NCBI GenBank assembly: GCA_009774245.1
Contig: VSNM01000021.1
Location: 1 to 40,076 of the forward strand
DNA: 40,076 nucleotides
Origin: Lachnospiraceae bacterium
GTDB lineage: Bacteria; Bacillota; Clostridia; Lachnospirales; Lachnospiraceae
Direction: 5' to 3'
Under the pieces are notes generated by a model. It made no database searches, was not told the origin of the DNA, and saw only the letters and a list, made by a program, of their open reading frames with translations. The translations under genes and the position numbers were made by a program. This document shows positions 1 through 8,071 of this stretch, piece by piece. How positions within the stretch are numbered: the stretch's first letter is position 1; every line of letters starts with the position of its first letter.

Positions 1-1
1 G

Positions 2-67
2 AAAGATTTCCTGCTCCACCATGCGATCTACACTGACAAAACACTAACTGCAAATAATACCAAATAA
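2..67 (+). CDS. 3' end of an unidentified upstream gene (partial)
   Basis: The second frame of the plus strand is open from the window edge to a TAA at 65-67, giving a 21-residue tail that ends in LTANNTK. The stop sits at the foot of a strong terminator hairpin, which is the usual place for a gene end and is the main reason for choosing this frame. Frame three is also open, to 47. Too little protein is present to name a family. The gene would converge on clpB. Confidence 0.35.
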   Translation, partial: KDFLLHHAIYTDKTLTANNTK

Positions 68-93
68 GAAGGAGGCTTACGCCTCCTTCTTTT
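66..93. terminator. Bidirectional terminator between the left-edge gene and clpB
   Basis: A perfect 11-bp stem (AAGAAGGAGGC, 66-76) pairs with 81-91 around a TTAC loop. On the plus strand it is followed by a short T run. It can end the left-edge plus-strand gene and, read in reverse, clpB. Confidence 0.85.
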
Positions 94-137
94 ATGCACA
101 CGGGCACCCAAAGGAAATATGTTTTTCCCTACTCGAT
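94..137 (-). repeat. Decayed copy of the structured palindromic repeat, next to the clpB stop
   Basis: Read on the minus strand, this stretch contains ATCGAGTAGGGAAA, then CATATTTCCTTT, then GTGTGCAT. The same blocks occur in the same order relative to strand in the tandem repeats at 39913-40076. The CCGCGTCC arm of the intact repeat is replaced here by GGGTGCCC, and the complementary left arm and the inner GCAGC/GCTGC hairpin are missing. It begins directly after the clpB stop codon. This is a truncated or internally deleted relative. Confidence 0.6.
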
Positions 138-138
138 T

Positions 139-2730
139 TTAATCCCTGACAACCGCCGTAAGCCCGGACTCTGTGCTGTCCAGATCGATCAGTATGGTAT
201 CTCCCGGCTTCACCTGATCTGCAAGTATCAGTTTTGCAGCCAGTGTCTCGACATATTTCTGGATATATCGCTTGAGCGGTCTCGCGCCGTACACCGGATC
301 ATAGCCGTTCTCGACGATGAAATGCTGTGCGCGCTCAGACAGCTCTATGCGCAACTCCTTATCGGCAAGGCGTCTGTTAATGTCCGCCAGAATCAGACCG
401 ATGATGCCGCCGATGTTGTCCTTCGTGAGCGGCTTGAACAAAATAGTCTCATCCAGCCGGTTCAAAAACTCCGGCCTGAAATGTGCCCTGAGCTCTCCCA
501 TGACAAGCTCCTGCGCAGACTGACCGATCTCTCCATTGCTGTCAATGCCGTCCAGCAGATATTGCGCACCGATGTTTGACGTCATGATCAGGATCGTATT
601 CTTGAAGTCCACCGTCCGTCCCTGTGAGTCCGTGATACGTCCGTCATCAAGCACCTGTAGCAGGATATTAAATACATCCGGATGTGCCTTCTCAACCTCG
701 TCAAACAGCACCACGCTGTACGGTTTCCTGCGCACGGCCTCCGTCAGCTGTCCGCCCTCATCATAGCCCACATATCCTGGAGGCGCTCCGATCAGCCTTG
801 ACACGGAATGCTTCTCCATATATTCACTCATATCGATACGCACCATATTTGACTCATCATCAAAGAGAGAGGCCGCGAGCGCCTTGGCAAGCTCTGTCTT
901 GCCGACACCCGTCGGTCCCAGGAACAGAAAGGAACCGATCGGCTTATCAGGATCTTTGATGCCCGCCTTCGAACGGATGATTGCCTCCGTCACCTTGGTG
1001 ACGCCCTCGTCCTGTCCGATCACGCGCCTGTGAAGTTCCTCATCCAGATGCAGTGTCTTGTTCCGCTCACTCTCATTGAGCTTTGCCACAGGGATTCCCG
1101 TCCAGCGTGATATGATCCTGGCAATCTCATCATCAGAGACACTCTCATGAACCAGGGACATCTCCCTGGCGCTGACTGTCTCTTCCTCCAGTTCCAGCTG
1201 TCTCCTGAGCTCCGGCAGCTTCCCATAGCTGAGCTCCGCTGCCTTCTCCAGGTTTCCTTCACGCTGTGCGATCTGAATCTGATTGTTCATGTCCTCGATA
1301 TCCTCACGCAGCTTTGACAAGCGCTCCACACAGGCCTTCTCGTTGTCCCATTGTGCCTTGCGGTTGTCAAACTCCGCCTTCTGTTCAGCGAGCTCCGCCT
1401 GCAACGCCACAAGCCGCTCCGCGCTGAGCCGGTCCTCCTCCTTCTTCAGGGCTGCAACTTCGATCTCCATCTGCATGATCTTCCTCTGCAGCTCGTCGAG
1501 CTCAGCGGGCAGCGAATCCAACTCTGTCTTGATCAGGGCACACGCCTCATCCACAAGGTCAATCGCCTTGTCCGGCAGGAATCTGTCCGTGATATAGCGG
1601 TTGGAGAGCACCGCCGCGCTCACAAGGGCATTGTCCATGATCTTCACGCCATGGAAAACTTCATAGCGCTCCTTCAAACCGCGCAGTATACTGATCGTAT
1701 CCTCCACGGTCGGCTCCGACACCATCACCGGCTGGAAACGCCGCTCCAACGCCGCATCCTTCTCAATGTACTGCCTGTACTCATCCAGCGTCGTGGCGCC
1801 GATACAGTGCAGCTCGCCCCTCGCAAGCATCGGCTTTAGCATATTGCCTGCGTCCATCGCCCCGTCCGTCTTGCCGGCACCCACGATGGTATGCAGCTCG
1901 TCGATAAAGAGGATGATCTGTCCGTCGCTGTTCTTGACATCCTCGAGCACTGCTTTCAGCCGCTCCTCAAACTCACCCCTGTATTTTGCACCGGCGACCA
2001 GGGCCCCCATATCCAGCGAAAAAATCTTCTTATCCTTCAGCCCCTGCGGCACATCCCCGCGCACAATCCGCTGCGCAAGTCCCTCGACAACGGCAGTCTT
2101 GCCCACGCCGGGCTCTCCGATGAGCACCGGATTGTTCTTGGTCTTTCGTGACAGTATGCGGATAATATTTCGAATCTCATTATCCCTGCCAATAACGGGA
2201 TCAAGCTTCTGGTTTCTCGCTTTCTCCACCAGATCCTGACCATATTTCTCAAGTGTGTCATAAGTCGCCTCCGGGTTGTCGCTCGTCACTCTCTGGTTGC
2301 CCCTCACTTCCGAGAGCGCCTTCAAAAAACGTTCCCTCGTGATGCCATACTCCCGAAAAATCTCCTTGACTTCCCTGTTAGGATTCTGCAGCATGGAGAG
2401 AAACAGATGCTCCACAGAGACATACTCATCCCCCATGCGCTTCGCCTCATCCTCGGCACTGATCAGCACTTTGTTAAGATACTGCCCTACATACGGCTGC
2501 CCGCCCTGTACCTTGACGCGCTTATCCAGAGCTTTTTGCACCCTGTCAAGGAAATAATCCCTGTTGATCTCCATCTTCTCGACCAGCTTCAGAATCAGAC
2601 TGTCCTCTATTGTCAGAAGCGCATAGAGAAGATGCTCCTGCTCGAGCTCCTGATTTCCGTATTCCACCGCGAGCTTCTCACACTGGTTGACGGCCTCGAT
2701 TGACTTTTGTGTAAATTTCTGTATATTCAT
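139..2730 (-). CDS. clpB: ATP-dependent disaggregase ClpB
   Basis: This is a Hsp100 chaperone that, with the DnaK system, pulls polypeptides out of cytoplasmic aggregates. At 863 residues it has the full length of the family. It carries an N-terminal Clp domain (about 1-150), a first AAA+ module with Walker A GEPGVGKT near 205 and FIDELHT, and a coiled-coil middle domain (about 405-525) that separates ClpB from ClpA and ClpC. A second AAA+ module follows with GPTGVGKT near 605. The ATG is preceded by GAGAGGAGGAGC, a strong ribosome-binding site. It is monocistronic, with its own consensus promoter and a terminator downstream. No CIRCE or CtsR heptad repeat is visible upstream, so its heat-shock control is not evident from sequence. 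Confidence 0.97.
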   Translation of the reverse strand: MNIQKFTQKSIEAVNQCEKLAVEYGNQELEQEHLLYALLTIEDSLILKLVEKMEINRDYFLDRVQKALDKRVKVQGGQPYVGQYLNKVLISAEDEAKRMGDEYVSVEHLFLSMLQNPNREVKEIFREYGITRERFLKALSEVRGNQRVTSDNPEATYDTLEKYGQDLVEKARNQKLDPVIGRDNEIRNIIRILSRKTKNNPVLIGEPGVGKTAVVEGLAQRIVRGDVPQGLKDKKIFSLDMGALVAGAKYRGEFEERLKAVLEDVKNSDGQIILFIDELHTIVGAGKTDGAMDAGNMLKPMLARGELHCIGATTLDEYRQYIEKDAALERRFQPVMVSEPTVEDTISILRGLKERYEVFHGVKIMDNALVSAAVLSNRYITDRFLPDKAIDLVDEACALIKTELDSLPAELDELQRKIMQMEIEVAALKKEEDRLSAERLVALQAELAEQKAEFDNRKAQWDNEKACVERLSKLREDIEDMNNQIQIAQREGNLEKAAELSYGKLPELRRQLELEEETVSAREMSLVHESVSDDEIARIISRWTGIPVAKLNESERNKTLHLDEELHRRVIGQDEGVTKVTEAIIRSKAGIKDPDKPIGSFLFLGPTGVGKTELAKALAASLFDDESNMVRIDMSEYMEKHSVSRLIGAPPGYVGYDEGGQLTEAVRRKPYSVVLFDEVEKAHPDVFNILLQVLDDGRITDSQGRTVDFKNTILIMTSNIGAQYLLDGIDSNGEIGQSAQELVMGELRAHFRPEFLNRLDETILFKPLTKDNIGGIIGLILADINRRLADKELRIELSERAQHFIVENGYDPVYGARPLKRYIQKYVETLAAKLILADQVKPGDTILIDLDSTESGLTAVVRD

Positions 2731-2784
2731 AATGCTCCTCCTCTCACGTCACATTATTTTCTTTGTTTTATCTGTTCTATATTT

Positions 2785-2812
2785 ACTATAACACCATTTT
2801 TTATTTTGTCAA
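2785..2812 (-). promoter_or_regulatory. Sigma-A promoter of clpB
   Basis: The minus strand reads TTGACA (2812-2807), a 16-bp spacer, then TATAGT (2790-2785), about 55 bp upstream of the clpB start. The -35 box is perfect and the -10 box has one deviation. Confidence 0.75.
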
Positions 2813-2912
2813 TTTAGTTTATACTTTTATTACCTTTTTTATTTCCTTTTTAGGAATTTCATGGCAAATTCAATAAATTTTCATTTTTATTCTACCGATA
2901 TTATAAAATATG

Positions 2913-2921
2913 TGATACAAT
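2913..2921 (+). promoter_or_regulatory. Extended -10 promoter of the 2957 gene
   Basis: TGATACAAT is an extended -10 element ending 35 bp before the ATG. No good -35 box lies 17 bp upstream, as is common for extended -10 promoters. Confidence 0.5.
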
Positions 2922-2956
2922 AGATATAGTAATTTGCGAAAGATGGTGTTAAGAGA

Positions 2957-3460
2957 ATGGATCCAGCCACAGCTTATTTTTTAAAAAAATACTGCCCCCA
3001 CGTGATCAAATGGTGGTTAGTAGCATATAATCCTGAGACTGTCAGAATCTGGCCTTCCAAAGCAGAGAAGGACGAGGCGCTCCGGCTCGAGGCGCTCGAG
3101 GCCGAAAAAAAAGCAGCGCTGCCCGCCCTTGAAGATAAGGAGATGGATGAATCCGCATTTAATGCGACTACCGGCTCCTATTCGGGATTATATGGACAAA
3201 AGCCTGTCGATGAGTACACTCAGGCTGCGCTCGATGCAATTCTAAATGCTTCCAGCAACCAAAATTCTGTCGATTCACTTCTTGCCGGTACGGACAGCAG
3301 CATCGTTCTGCCGCCCGAACAGGATGAGATCGTCCGTGAGGCGAATGAGATCTATGAGCGGCTTCTGCGTGAGGCTGCTGAGGACGAGGCGCGCAAGCAG
3401 GCCGAGATTGATGAGATGCGCCGACAGGCTGATCTGCAGTTTGCACAGGCGACAGGGTAA
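2957..3460 (+). CDS. Small acidic hypothetical protein
   Basis: I do not recognise this 167-residue protein. It opens with a short hydrophobic/aromatic stretch (ATAYFLKKYCPHVIKWWLVA), too irregular for a clear signal peptide. The rest is highly acidic and Ala/Glu-rich, and the final 50 residues should form a charged helix, possibly a coiled coil. The ribosome-binding site is weak (AAGAGA directly before the ATG), so translation may be modest. The gene stands alone, divergent from clpB and convergent with porB, with its own promoter and a long terminator. The long open frame, placement and codon use support a real gene; the function is unknown. Confidence 0.7.
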   Translation: MDPATAYFLKKYCPHVIKWWLVAYNPETVRIWPSKAEKDEALRLEALEAEKKAALPALEDKEMDESAFNATTGSYSGLYGQKPVDEYTQAALDAILNASSNQNSVDSLLAGTDSSIVLPPEQDEIVREANEIYERLLREAAEDEARKQAEIDEMRRQADLQFAQATG

Positions 3461-3474
3461 TGCGCCCCGTGCAT

Positions 3475-3523
3475 AAAAAACGAGTGCCAGTATACTGTTT
3501 TGGTATACTGGCACTCGTTTTTT
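3475..3523. terminator. Bidirectional terminator between the 2957 gene and porB
   Basis: A perfect 21-bp stem (3475-3495 with 3503-3523) has a 7-nt loop and A and T runs at its two ends, so it works on either strand. The porB stop codon (3522-3524) lies inside the right arm. Confidence 0.93.
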
Positions 3524-4460
3524 AACTGCATTTATTGCGGAGCTCCTCCCACTGCTTATCGATCTCCTCCTGAAACCTTCCGATCAGTTCTTCGTTCTCT
3601 TTCTTAAACAAGTGCTTAAAGCGCCTCTGCGGTCTCAAAAACTCCTCAATGGGCAGCTTGTTCTTCGGCTCATAATTGAGTATCCATCTTCCCTCCACCA
3701 CCTCGAACATCGGCCAGTAGCAGGTGTCAACCGCCAGCCTGCATATATTCATCATCTCGCTCGGCTCATAGCCCCAGCCTCTCGGACACGGCGACATGAC
3801 ATTTAAAAATGCTGCTCCTGGCGTGTAGATCGCCTTCTGCGCCTTCGTGTACAGATCCTTGAAATTCGACGTAAAGGTGCTCTGCCCTACATACGGGATA
3901 TGATGCTCTGCCATGATTGCCGCGAGATCTTTTCGGACCTGCACTTTTCCGACAGATACCTTTCCGGCCGGTGTCGTCGTCGTGTCTGCAAACTGCGGCG
4001 TCGCAGAGGAGCGCTGCGTTCCCGTGTTCATATAGGCGCCATTGTCATAGCACACATACACCATGTCGTGTCCGCGCTCCATCGCACCCGACAAAGACTG
4101 AAACCCGATATCATACGTGCCGCCGTCGCCGCCGAACGTGATGAATTTATAGTTCTCCTTGATCTTTCCCTTTTTCCTGAGCACATGATACGCTGTCTCC
4201 ACGCCGGAAAGCGTAGCGCCCGCGTTCTCAAACGCATTGTGGATGTAGCTGTCCTCATAAGCTGTATAGGGATACATGAACGAGGACACCTCCAGACAAC
4301 CTGTTGCATTTCCGATGACCGCTTTGTCCCCTTCCTCCAGCGCGCGGAGCACTGTGCGCACTGTGATCGTGCCGCCGCAGCCGGCGCACATCCTATGTCC
4401 CGGAGCAAGACGTTCCGGTTTGCTCATAACCTCTTTGAAATTGTATGTTGTCTTCTCCAT
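3522..4460 (-). CDS. porB: Pyruvate:ferredoxin oxidoreductase, beta subunit (TPP-binding)
   Basis: This is the thiamine-diphosphate subunit of a four-subunit 2-oxoacid:ferredoxin oxidoreductase, which decarboxylates pyruvate to acetyl-CoA and CO2 and passes electrons to ferredoxin. The 312 residues match the length of Thermotoga-type PorB. Cysteines that bind the proximal [4Fe-4S] cluster are visible as CAGCG near residue 25, TGC near 55 and SPCPRGW near 205. The TPP/Mg motif GGDGGTYDIG with a downstream YDNGAYMNTG is present. It is last in the porC-porD-porA-porB operon, 4 bp after porA, and ends in a strong terminator. Substrate preference (pyruvate versus other 2-oxoacids) is inferred from subunit lengths and the porB motifs. 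Confidence 0.9.
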   Translation of the reverse strand: MEKTTYNFKEVMSKPERLAPGHRMCAGCGGTITVRTVLRALEEGDKAVIGNATGCLEVSSFMYPYTAYEDSYIHNAFENAGATLSGVETAYHVLRKKGKIKENYKFITFGGDGGTYDIGFQSLSGAMERGHDMVYVCYDNGAYMNTGTQRSSATPQFADTTTTPAGKVSVGKVQVRKDLAAIMAEHHIPYVGQSTFTSNFKDLYTKAQKAIYTPGAAFLNVMSPCPRGWGYEPSEMMNICRLAVDTCYWPMFEVVEGRWILNYEPKNKLPIEEFLRPQRRFKHLFKKENEELIGRFQEEIDKQWEELRNKCS

Positions 4461-4464
4461 GCTA

Positions 4465-5667
4465 TTAGACCTCCTCCGGCCGCGCGCTGCGCAGGCCTAT
4501 GTACTCGTACATATCCGTCACCACATGTGTGCGGGCGATTGTCTCCAGCCTTTCATAGACTGCCTTAAAATCTGATACCGTGATATCCCTGCCGCCAAGA
4601 CCGTAAAAGTAATTTACCACATCGGCAGTACTGTGCGCCTGATACATCGCCGCGCGCACCTCCGCGCCGAGCGGGCCGCTCGTGGCGGAAAACATCTCGC
4701 TCCGATCCATGATGGCCACCGCCTTTACCCCGGAGAGCGCCTTCGCGATCTCCTCCTCCGGAAACGGCCTGAACACCCTGAGTTTGACAAGGCCTGCCTT
4801 TTTGCCGGTTGTACTTCTGATCTCATCGATTGCTGCCTTACAGGTGCCTGCTGCCGATCCGATGATCACGACTGCATACTCGGCGTCCTCCATCCTGTAT
4901 TCCTCAAAGAAGCTATATCTGCGCCCTGTCATCTTCTCGAACCGGTCAGCGACCTCCAGGATCACCTCCCGCGCATTGATCATCGCCTGGCGCTGTGCGC
5001 GCTTTGTCTCCATATAATAGTTGGAAACCGCATAAGGCCCCAGCGCCATTTTTTCCTGCGCATTCAAGAGATAATGCTCCGGCTCATACTCACCGACAAA
5101 CTCCTTTACCTTGTCATCCTCAACCAACAGGATATTTTCCACGCCATGACTCGTGATAAATCCATCCTGACATACCATGACGGGCAGATGTACCCGCCTG
5201 TCCTCCGCGATCAGAAAAGCCTGTATATAATTGTCATACACCTCCTGGTTGGACTCCGCATAGATCTGTATCCAGCCGGAATCCCTCGCACCCATACTGT
5301 CCGAGTGATCTGCGTTGATGTTGATTGGTCCCGACAGAGCCCTGTTGACCAGCGCCAGCACGATCGGCAGTCTGTTGGAAGCCGCCACATAGAGCTCCTC
5401 CCACATCAGCGCCATACCGCACGAGGAGGTAGCCGTGACAGCCCTCGCACCTGCCGCCGACGCGCCAACCGTAGCGCTCATGGCGCTGTGCTCACTCTCA
5501 ACGGGAATAAACTCCGTATCAATCTCACCATTTGCGATATAGTTTGCCACATACTGTGGAATCTCTGTGGACGGTGTGATGGGAAAAGCCGGCATCACAT
5601 CCGGATTGATCTGTCTGATAGCATAAGCCACAGCCTCATTTCCTGATAAACGTTCTCTGATTGCCAT
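4465..5667 (-). CDS. porA: Pyruvate:ferredoxin oxidoreductase, alpha subunit
   Basis: The alpha subunit holds the pyrimidine-binding part of the TPP site together with PorB, plus the domain-II 'swinging' fold. It is 400 residues, the expected length. Recognisable segments are MPAFPITPSTEIP near residue 25, VESEHSAMSATVGASAAGAR near 57 (including the conserved Glu used in TPP activation), and the C-terminal block AIMDRSEMFSATSGPLGAEV. It lies immediately after porD (their coordinates abut) and 4 bp before porB, which suggests translational coupling. It should form a heterotetramer or its dimer with the three neighbouring products. Confidence 0.9.
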   Translation of the reverse strand: MAIRERLSGNEAVAYAIRQINPDVMPAFPITPSTEIPQYVANYIANGEIDTEFIPVESEHSAMSATVGASAAGARAVTATSSCGMALMWEELYVAASNRLPIVLALVNRALSGPININADHSDSMGARDSGWIQIYAESNQEVYDNYIQAFLIAEDRRVHLPVMVCQDGFITSHGVENILLVEDDKVKEFVGEYEPEHYLLNAQEKMALGPYAVSNYYMETKRAQRQAMINAREVILEVADRFEKMTGRRYSFFEEYRMEDAEYAVVIIGSAAGTCKAAIDEIRSTTGKKAGLVKLRVFRPFPEEEIAKALSGVKAVAIMDRSEMFSATSGPLGAEVRAAMYQAHSTADVVNYFYGLGGRDITVSDFKAVYERLETIARTHVVTDMYEYIGLRSARPEEV

Positions 5668-5976
5668 TTATTTCCCCTCCCTCATACTGATCGCGCCAAA
5701 TGGACAGACCTTGGCGCAGATACCACAGCCTTTGCAGTGATCGTAGTCAAAATCCTCTCTCTTTCCCGCCGTGACCGGAATCGATGAATCCGGACACACC
5801 GGCGTGCACAGAAGGCACTGCTTACACTTGTCCTGACTCCACTCAGGCGTCGCTGTTCTCCACTCGCCTGTACAGAAATCCTTTGACGTGGCTGCCTCAA
5901 AGATCTTATTTCCCTCTGTGATATCCTGCCAGGGGCTCTGTTCGTTGATTCTATCATATATTTTCTCGTTTGCCAT
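5668..5976 (-). CDS. porD: Pyruvate:ferredoxin oxidoreductase, delta subunit (2x[4Fe-4S])
   Basis: This ferredoxin-like subunit passes electrons from the TPP site to external ferredoxin. It has two classical clusters: CKQCLLCTPVCP near residues 51-62 and CKGCGICAKVCP near 81-92. I place the start at the ATG of MANEKIYD (102 residues), because AAGGAGAGGG lies at good spacing before it. An in-frame ATG 27 bp upstream overlaps the porC stop (TGATG) but has no ribosome-binding site. Fused versions are common, but here it is a stand-alone subunit as in Thermotoga. Confidence 0.9.
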   Translation of the reverse strand: MANEKIYDRINEQSPWQDITEGNKIFEAATSKDFCTGEWRTATPEWSQDKCKQCLLCTPVCPDSSIPVTAGKREDFDYDHCKGCGICAKVCPFGAISMREGK

Positions 5977-6002
5977 TGTAACCCTCTCCTTACTTCCATC
6001 CA

Positions 6003-6578
6003 TCAGGCATGTGCCGCATCAAACGCCATCTCCAGCGCCATCATGTTTCCGTCAATCACTTCCGGCTTCTTTGCGAATTTGTGCTGAAAGGACGCTTTCA
6101 TCTCAGTGAGAAACTCCTCGCGCTCCATCACCTTCGACACAGCCACTGTAGCGGCAAGCATCGGTGAGTTTGGATAATTTTTCCCGAGCGCTTTCATAGA
6201 AATTTCCCTCGCATCAACCATGTATACCGCACCCTGATATCCATGCAGATGCTCCTCGATCTCCTCCCTGCCGCGTGTGGAGTTGATAATGACAGCCCCC
6301 TTAGGATTCAGCCCCTTCGTCACATCAATGCTGTCGAGCAGGCTCTCGTCCACCACGACAACGTAGTCCGGCTCATAGATGTTGGAGTGCACCGTGATCG
6401 GACTGCTGCTGATGCGGTTATATGCCGTGATCGGCGCTCCCATTCTCTCCGGTCCGTACTCCGGAAAGCCCTGTACATATTTCCCCGTCTTGAATGCCAC
6501 ATCCGCCAGCAGCAGCGCAGCCGTCTTGGCGCCCTGTCCGCCGCGCCCATGCCATCTGATTTCTACTGTATCTCTCAT
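6003..6578 (-). CDS. porC: Pyruvate:ferredoxin oxidoreductase, gamma subunit
   Basis: This is the gamma subunit (also called PorG) of the four-subunit enzyme, 191 residues as expected. The family signature is at the start, RWHGRGGQGAKTAA, followed by GFPEYGPERMGAPITAYNRIS, which contributes to the CoA-binding side of the complex. It is the first por gene, 37 bp after the FHA-domain gene on the same strand. No clear promoter was seen in that gap, so the por genes may be read through from upstream, or the promoter may lie inside the FHA gene. Confidence 0.9.
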   Translation of the reverse strand: MRDTVEIRWHGRGGQGAKTAALLLADVAFKTGKYVQGFPEYGPERMGAPITAYNRISSSPITVHSNIYEPDYVVVVDESLLDSIDVTKGLNPKGAVIINSTRGREEIEEHLHGYQGAVYMVDAREISMKALGKNYPNSPMLAATVAVSKVMEREEFLTEMKASFQHKFAKKPEVIDGNMMALEMAFDAAHA

Positions 6579-6615
6579 CTTATCTTCAATCCCTTTCCCT
6601 TTTATCCATTAACCT

Positions 6616-7533
6616 CTATATCCAGGACACACTCGCAGTCACCACGCGAAACTCAATGTCCGCCACGCTCAGGATATCATTGTTCACCAGCTCCGTAAGC
6701 TCATACGGTGGTATCATAATACCATTTACAAGCGTATGGTTCACACTTTTCAGATCCTGCACAAAATATTTGTTGTTCATCCTGGTGATCAGACAATGCT
6801 TTCGGCTGACCGCCCTCGAAAATTCCAGAGTGATCACCCCATCCGCGACATCCGCATTCCGTCCAATCAGAAAATCATCACCCTCTACACAAAATTCAAG
6901 CTCCTTGCCCTTTCCACGATAAAGGAGTCGCAGCACCCTGCTCTGTCGATCTGCGTGAACGCATACCCCTTCCTGCATCGTGGTGCCACCGATGCGATGC
7001 AGTTCCTCCAGCGCCTCCTCCTGCGTCATCTTCTCCAGCTTTAGCATCTGCACAAGCTTCCTGACATACAGCATCTTACTATACGGGAGGTACGATGCGA
7101 TACGCGTCACTGCCGCCTCAAAACAATCATACCAGCTGCTGTCGTCCGCATACCGCAGCTCCCCCGTAATAGGAAGTATCACCACCCTGATAAAACCGTC
7201 CGCCCTGTCATAATAGATCTGCTCATACCGATACCAGATGCACTCCTTTTTCAAAAATCCATTTTCCTCAACTCTGATATTCAGGGAAATCATACCACAC
7301 AACAGACTAATCAGCCCGGTCTCCCCAAGTTTGGGCACGATATCCGCAAGCAGCGCTATGTTCTCACCTTCCGCCTGAAAAATCAGCTTCTCCCTGCCGC
7401 CCTGCTGTCGTCTCTGATAGGGGAGCATCTGCGGAATCTGTTCCTGCTCCAGAATCCGAAACCCGATTTCAAAAAAAGGATCCTGCTCCTGAAACAAAAA
7501 GGATATCTGCCCCTCCTTAGCCTTTACCAACAT
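6616..7533 (-). CDS. FHA-domain protein with DUF6382-like N-terminal region
   Basis: The C-terminal quarter (about 215-300) is a forkhead-associated phosphothreonine-binding domain: FLIGRN, SRAVSRKHC and LKSVNHTLVNG are its conserved blades. The N-terminal 190 residues resemble the DUF6382 region that often precedes FHA domains in Clostridia; I am moderately sure of that name. There is no membrane segment. The ATG at 7533 is chosen because GGAGG lies 9 nt upstream, inside the end of the preceding gene. A GTG three codons earlier directly abuts the GGAGG and could not be used. The genes overlap by 17 bp, so they are translationally coupled. A role in Ser/Thr-kinase signalling is inferred; no kinase is in the window. 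Confidence 0.8.
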   Translation of the reverse strand: MLVKAKEGQISFLFQEQDPFFEIGFRILEQEQIPQMLPYQRRQQGGREKLIFQAEGENIALLADIVPKLGETGLISLLCGMISLNIRVEENGFLKKECIWYRYEQIYYDRADGFIRVVILPITGELRYADDSSWYDCFEAAVTRIASYLPYSKMLYVRKLVQMLKLEKMTQEEALEELHRIGGTTMQEGVCVHADRQSRVLRLLYRGKGKELEFCVEGDDFLIGRNADVADGVITLEFSRAVSRKHCLITRMNNKYFVQDLKSVNHTLVNGIMIPPYELTELVNNDILSVADIEFRVVTASVSWI

Positions 7534-8008
7534 ATCCGGCACCCTCCATAGCTTCCTCCTGTCTTCTCAGTACCCTGATGGAATCCGAAATATTCTCAAA
7601 AATATGTTCATATGCAGCCCGGCTGCTCTCCATACATTGAATCGTGACAACAAGCTCGCTTCCCAGATAGCTCCCCAACAGGAAAATGTTGTAAAAGCAG
7701 TAACTCGTCATATGCGATAAATACTGAATCTCCCCATATATCCGTCTGTTAATCGTGCGCCTGGAGATCTTTTCGCACTGAAAACAACTGATATCCTTAC
7801 AAAAGCGCTTATAATATTCATTTAACCTGTCGTTGAGGCTTTTGTCTGTCAGTTCCTCCCCGCCTCTTGTCACATTGATCACCGTCTTTTTGTCCTTTGA
7901 CAGCCAGCTGTTCTGCGATGGCGCGGAGAAATCTGAAGGTTCAATATCCGAGGGAATCATGATCTCAACTCCTTCGTCAAAGAGACGGTACTTCGTATAA
8001 AAAAGCAT
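7517..8008 (-). CDS. Hypothetical protein coupled to the FHA-domain gene
   Basis: I do not recognise this 163-residue protein with certainty. The opening (YTKYRLFDEGVEIMIPSD, then WLSKDKKTVINVTRGG) resembles DcrB/PsbP-like small domains, which fold as a compact sheet binding hydrophobic ligands or partners. There is no signal peptide. The ATG at 8008 follows GGAGAAAGTAAGAAAG; a GTG 13 codons earlier lacks a ribosome-binding site and falls in the guaB terminator hairpin. Its end overlaps the FHA gene start, so the two products probably work together. Confidence 0.7.
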   Translation of the reverse strand: MLFYTKYRLFDEGVEIMIPSDIEPSDFSAPSQNSWLSKDKKTVINVTRGGEELTDKSLNDRLNEYYKRFCKDISCFQCEKISRRTINRRIYGEIQYLSHMTSYCFYNIFLLGSYLGSELVVTIQCMESSRAAYEHIFENISDSIRVLRRQEEAMEGAGYVGKG

Positions 8009-8038
8009 CTTTCTTACTTTCTCCAACACATAAGGAAA

Positions 8039-8062
8039 CGCTGTCACAAAGTGGTGGCAGCG
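8039..8062 (-). terminator. Weak terminator after guaB
   Basis: An imperfect hairpin with outer CGCTG/CAGCG arms and inner CAC/GTG is followed on the minus strand by TTTCCTT. It is weaker than the other terminators in the window, so some read-through into the FHA/por genes is possible. Confidence 0.4.
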
Positions 8063-8071
8063 TATTTCCCT

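Noticed and set aside
2731..2956. CIRCE or CtsR operator upstream of clpB
   Set aside because: Neither TTAGCACTC-N9-GAGTGCTAA nor tandem GGTCAAA heptads were found in the intergenic region.
4633..5646. Long plus-strand open frame (337 codons) opposite porA
   Set aside because: It is the exact antisense shadow of a well-identified gene, with no ribosome-binding site or family resemblance.
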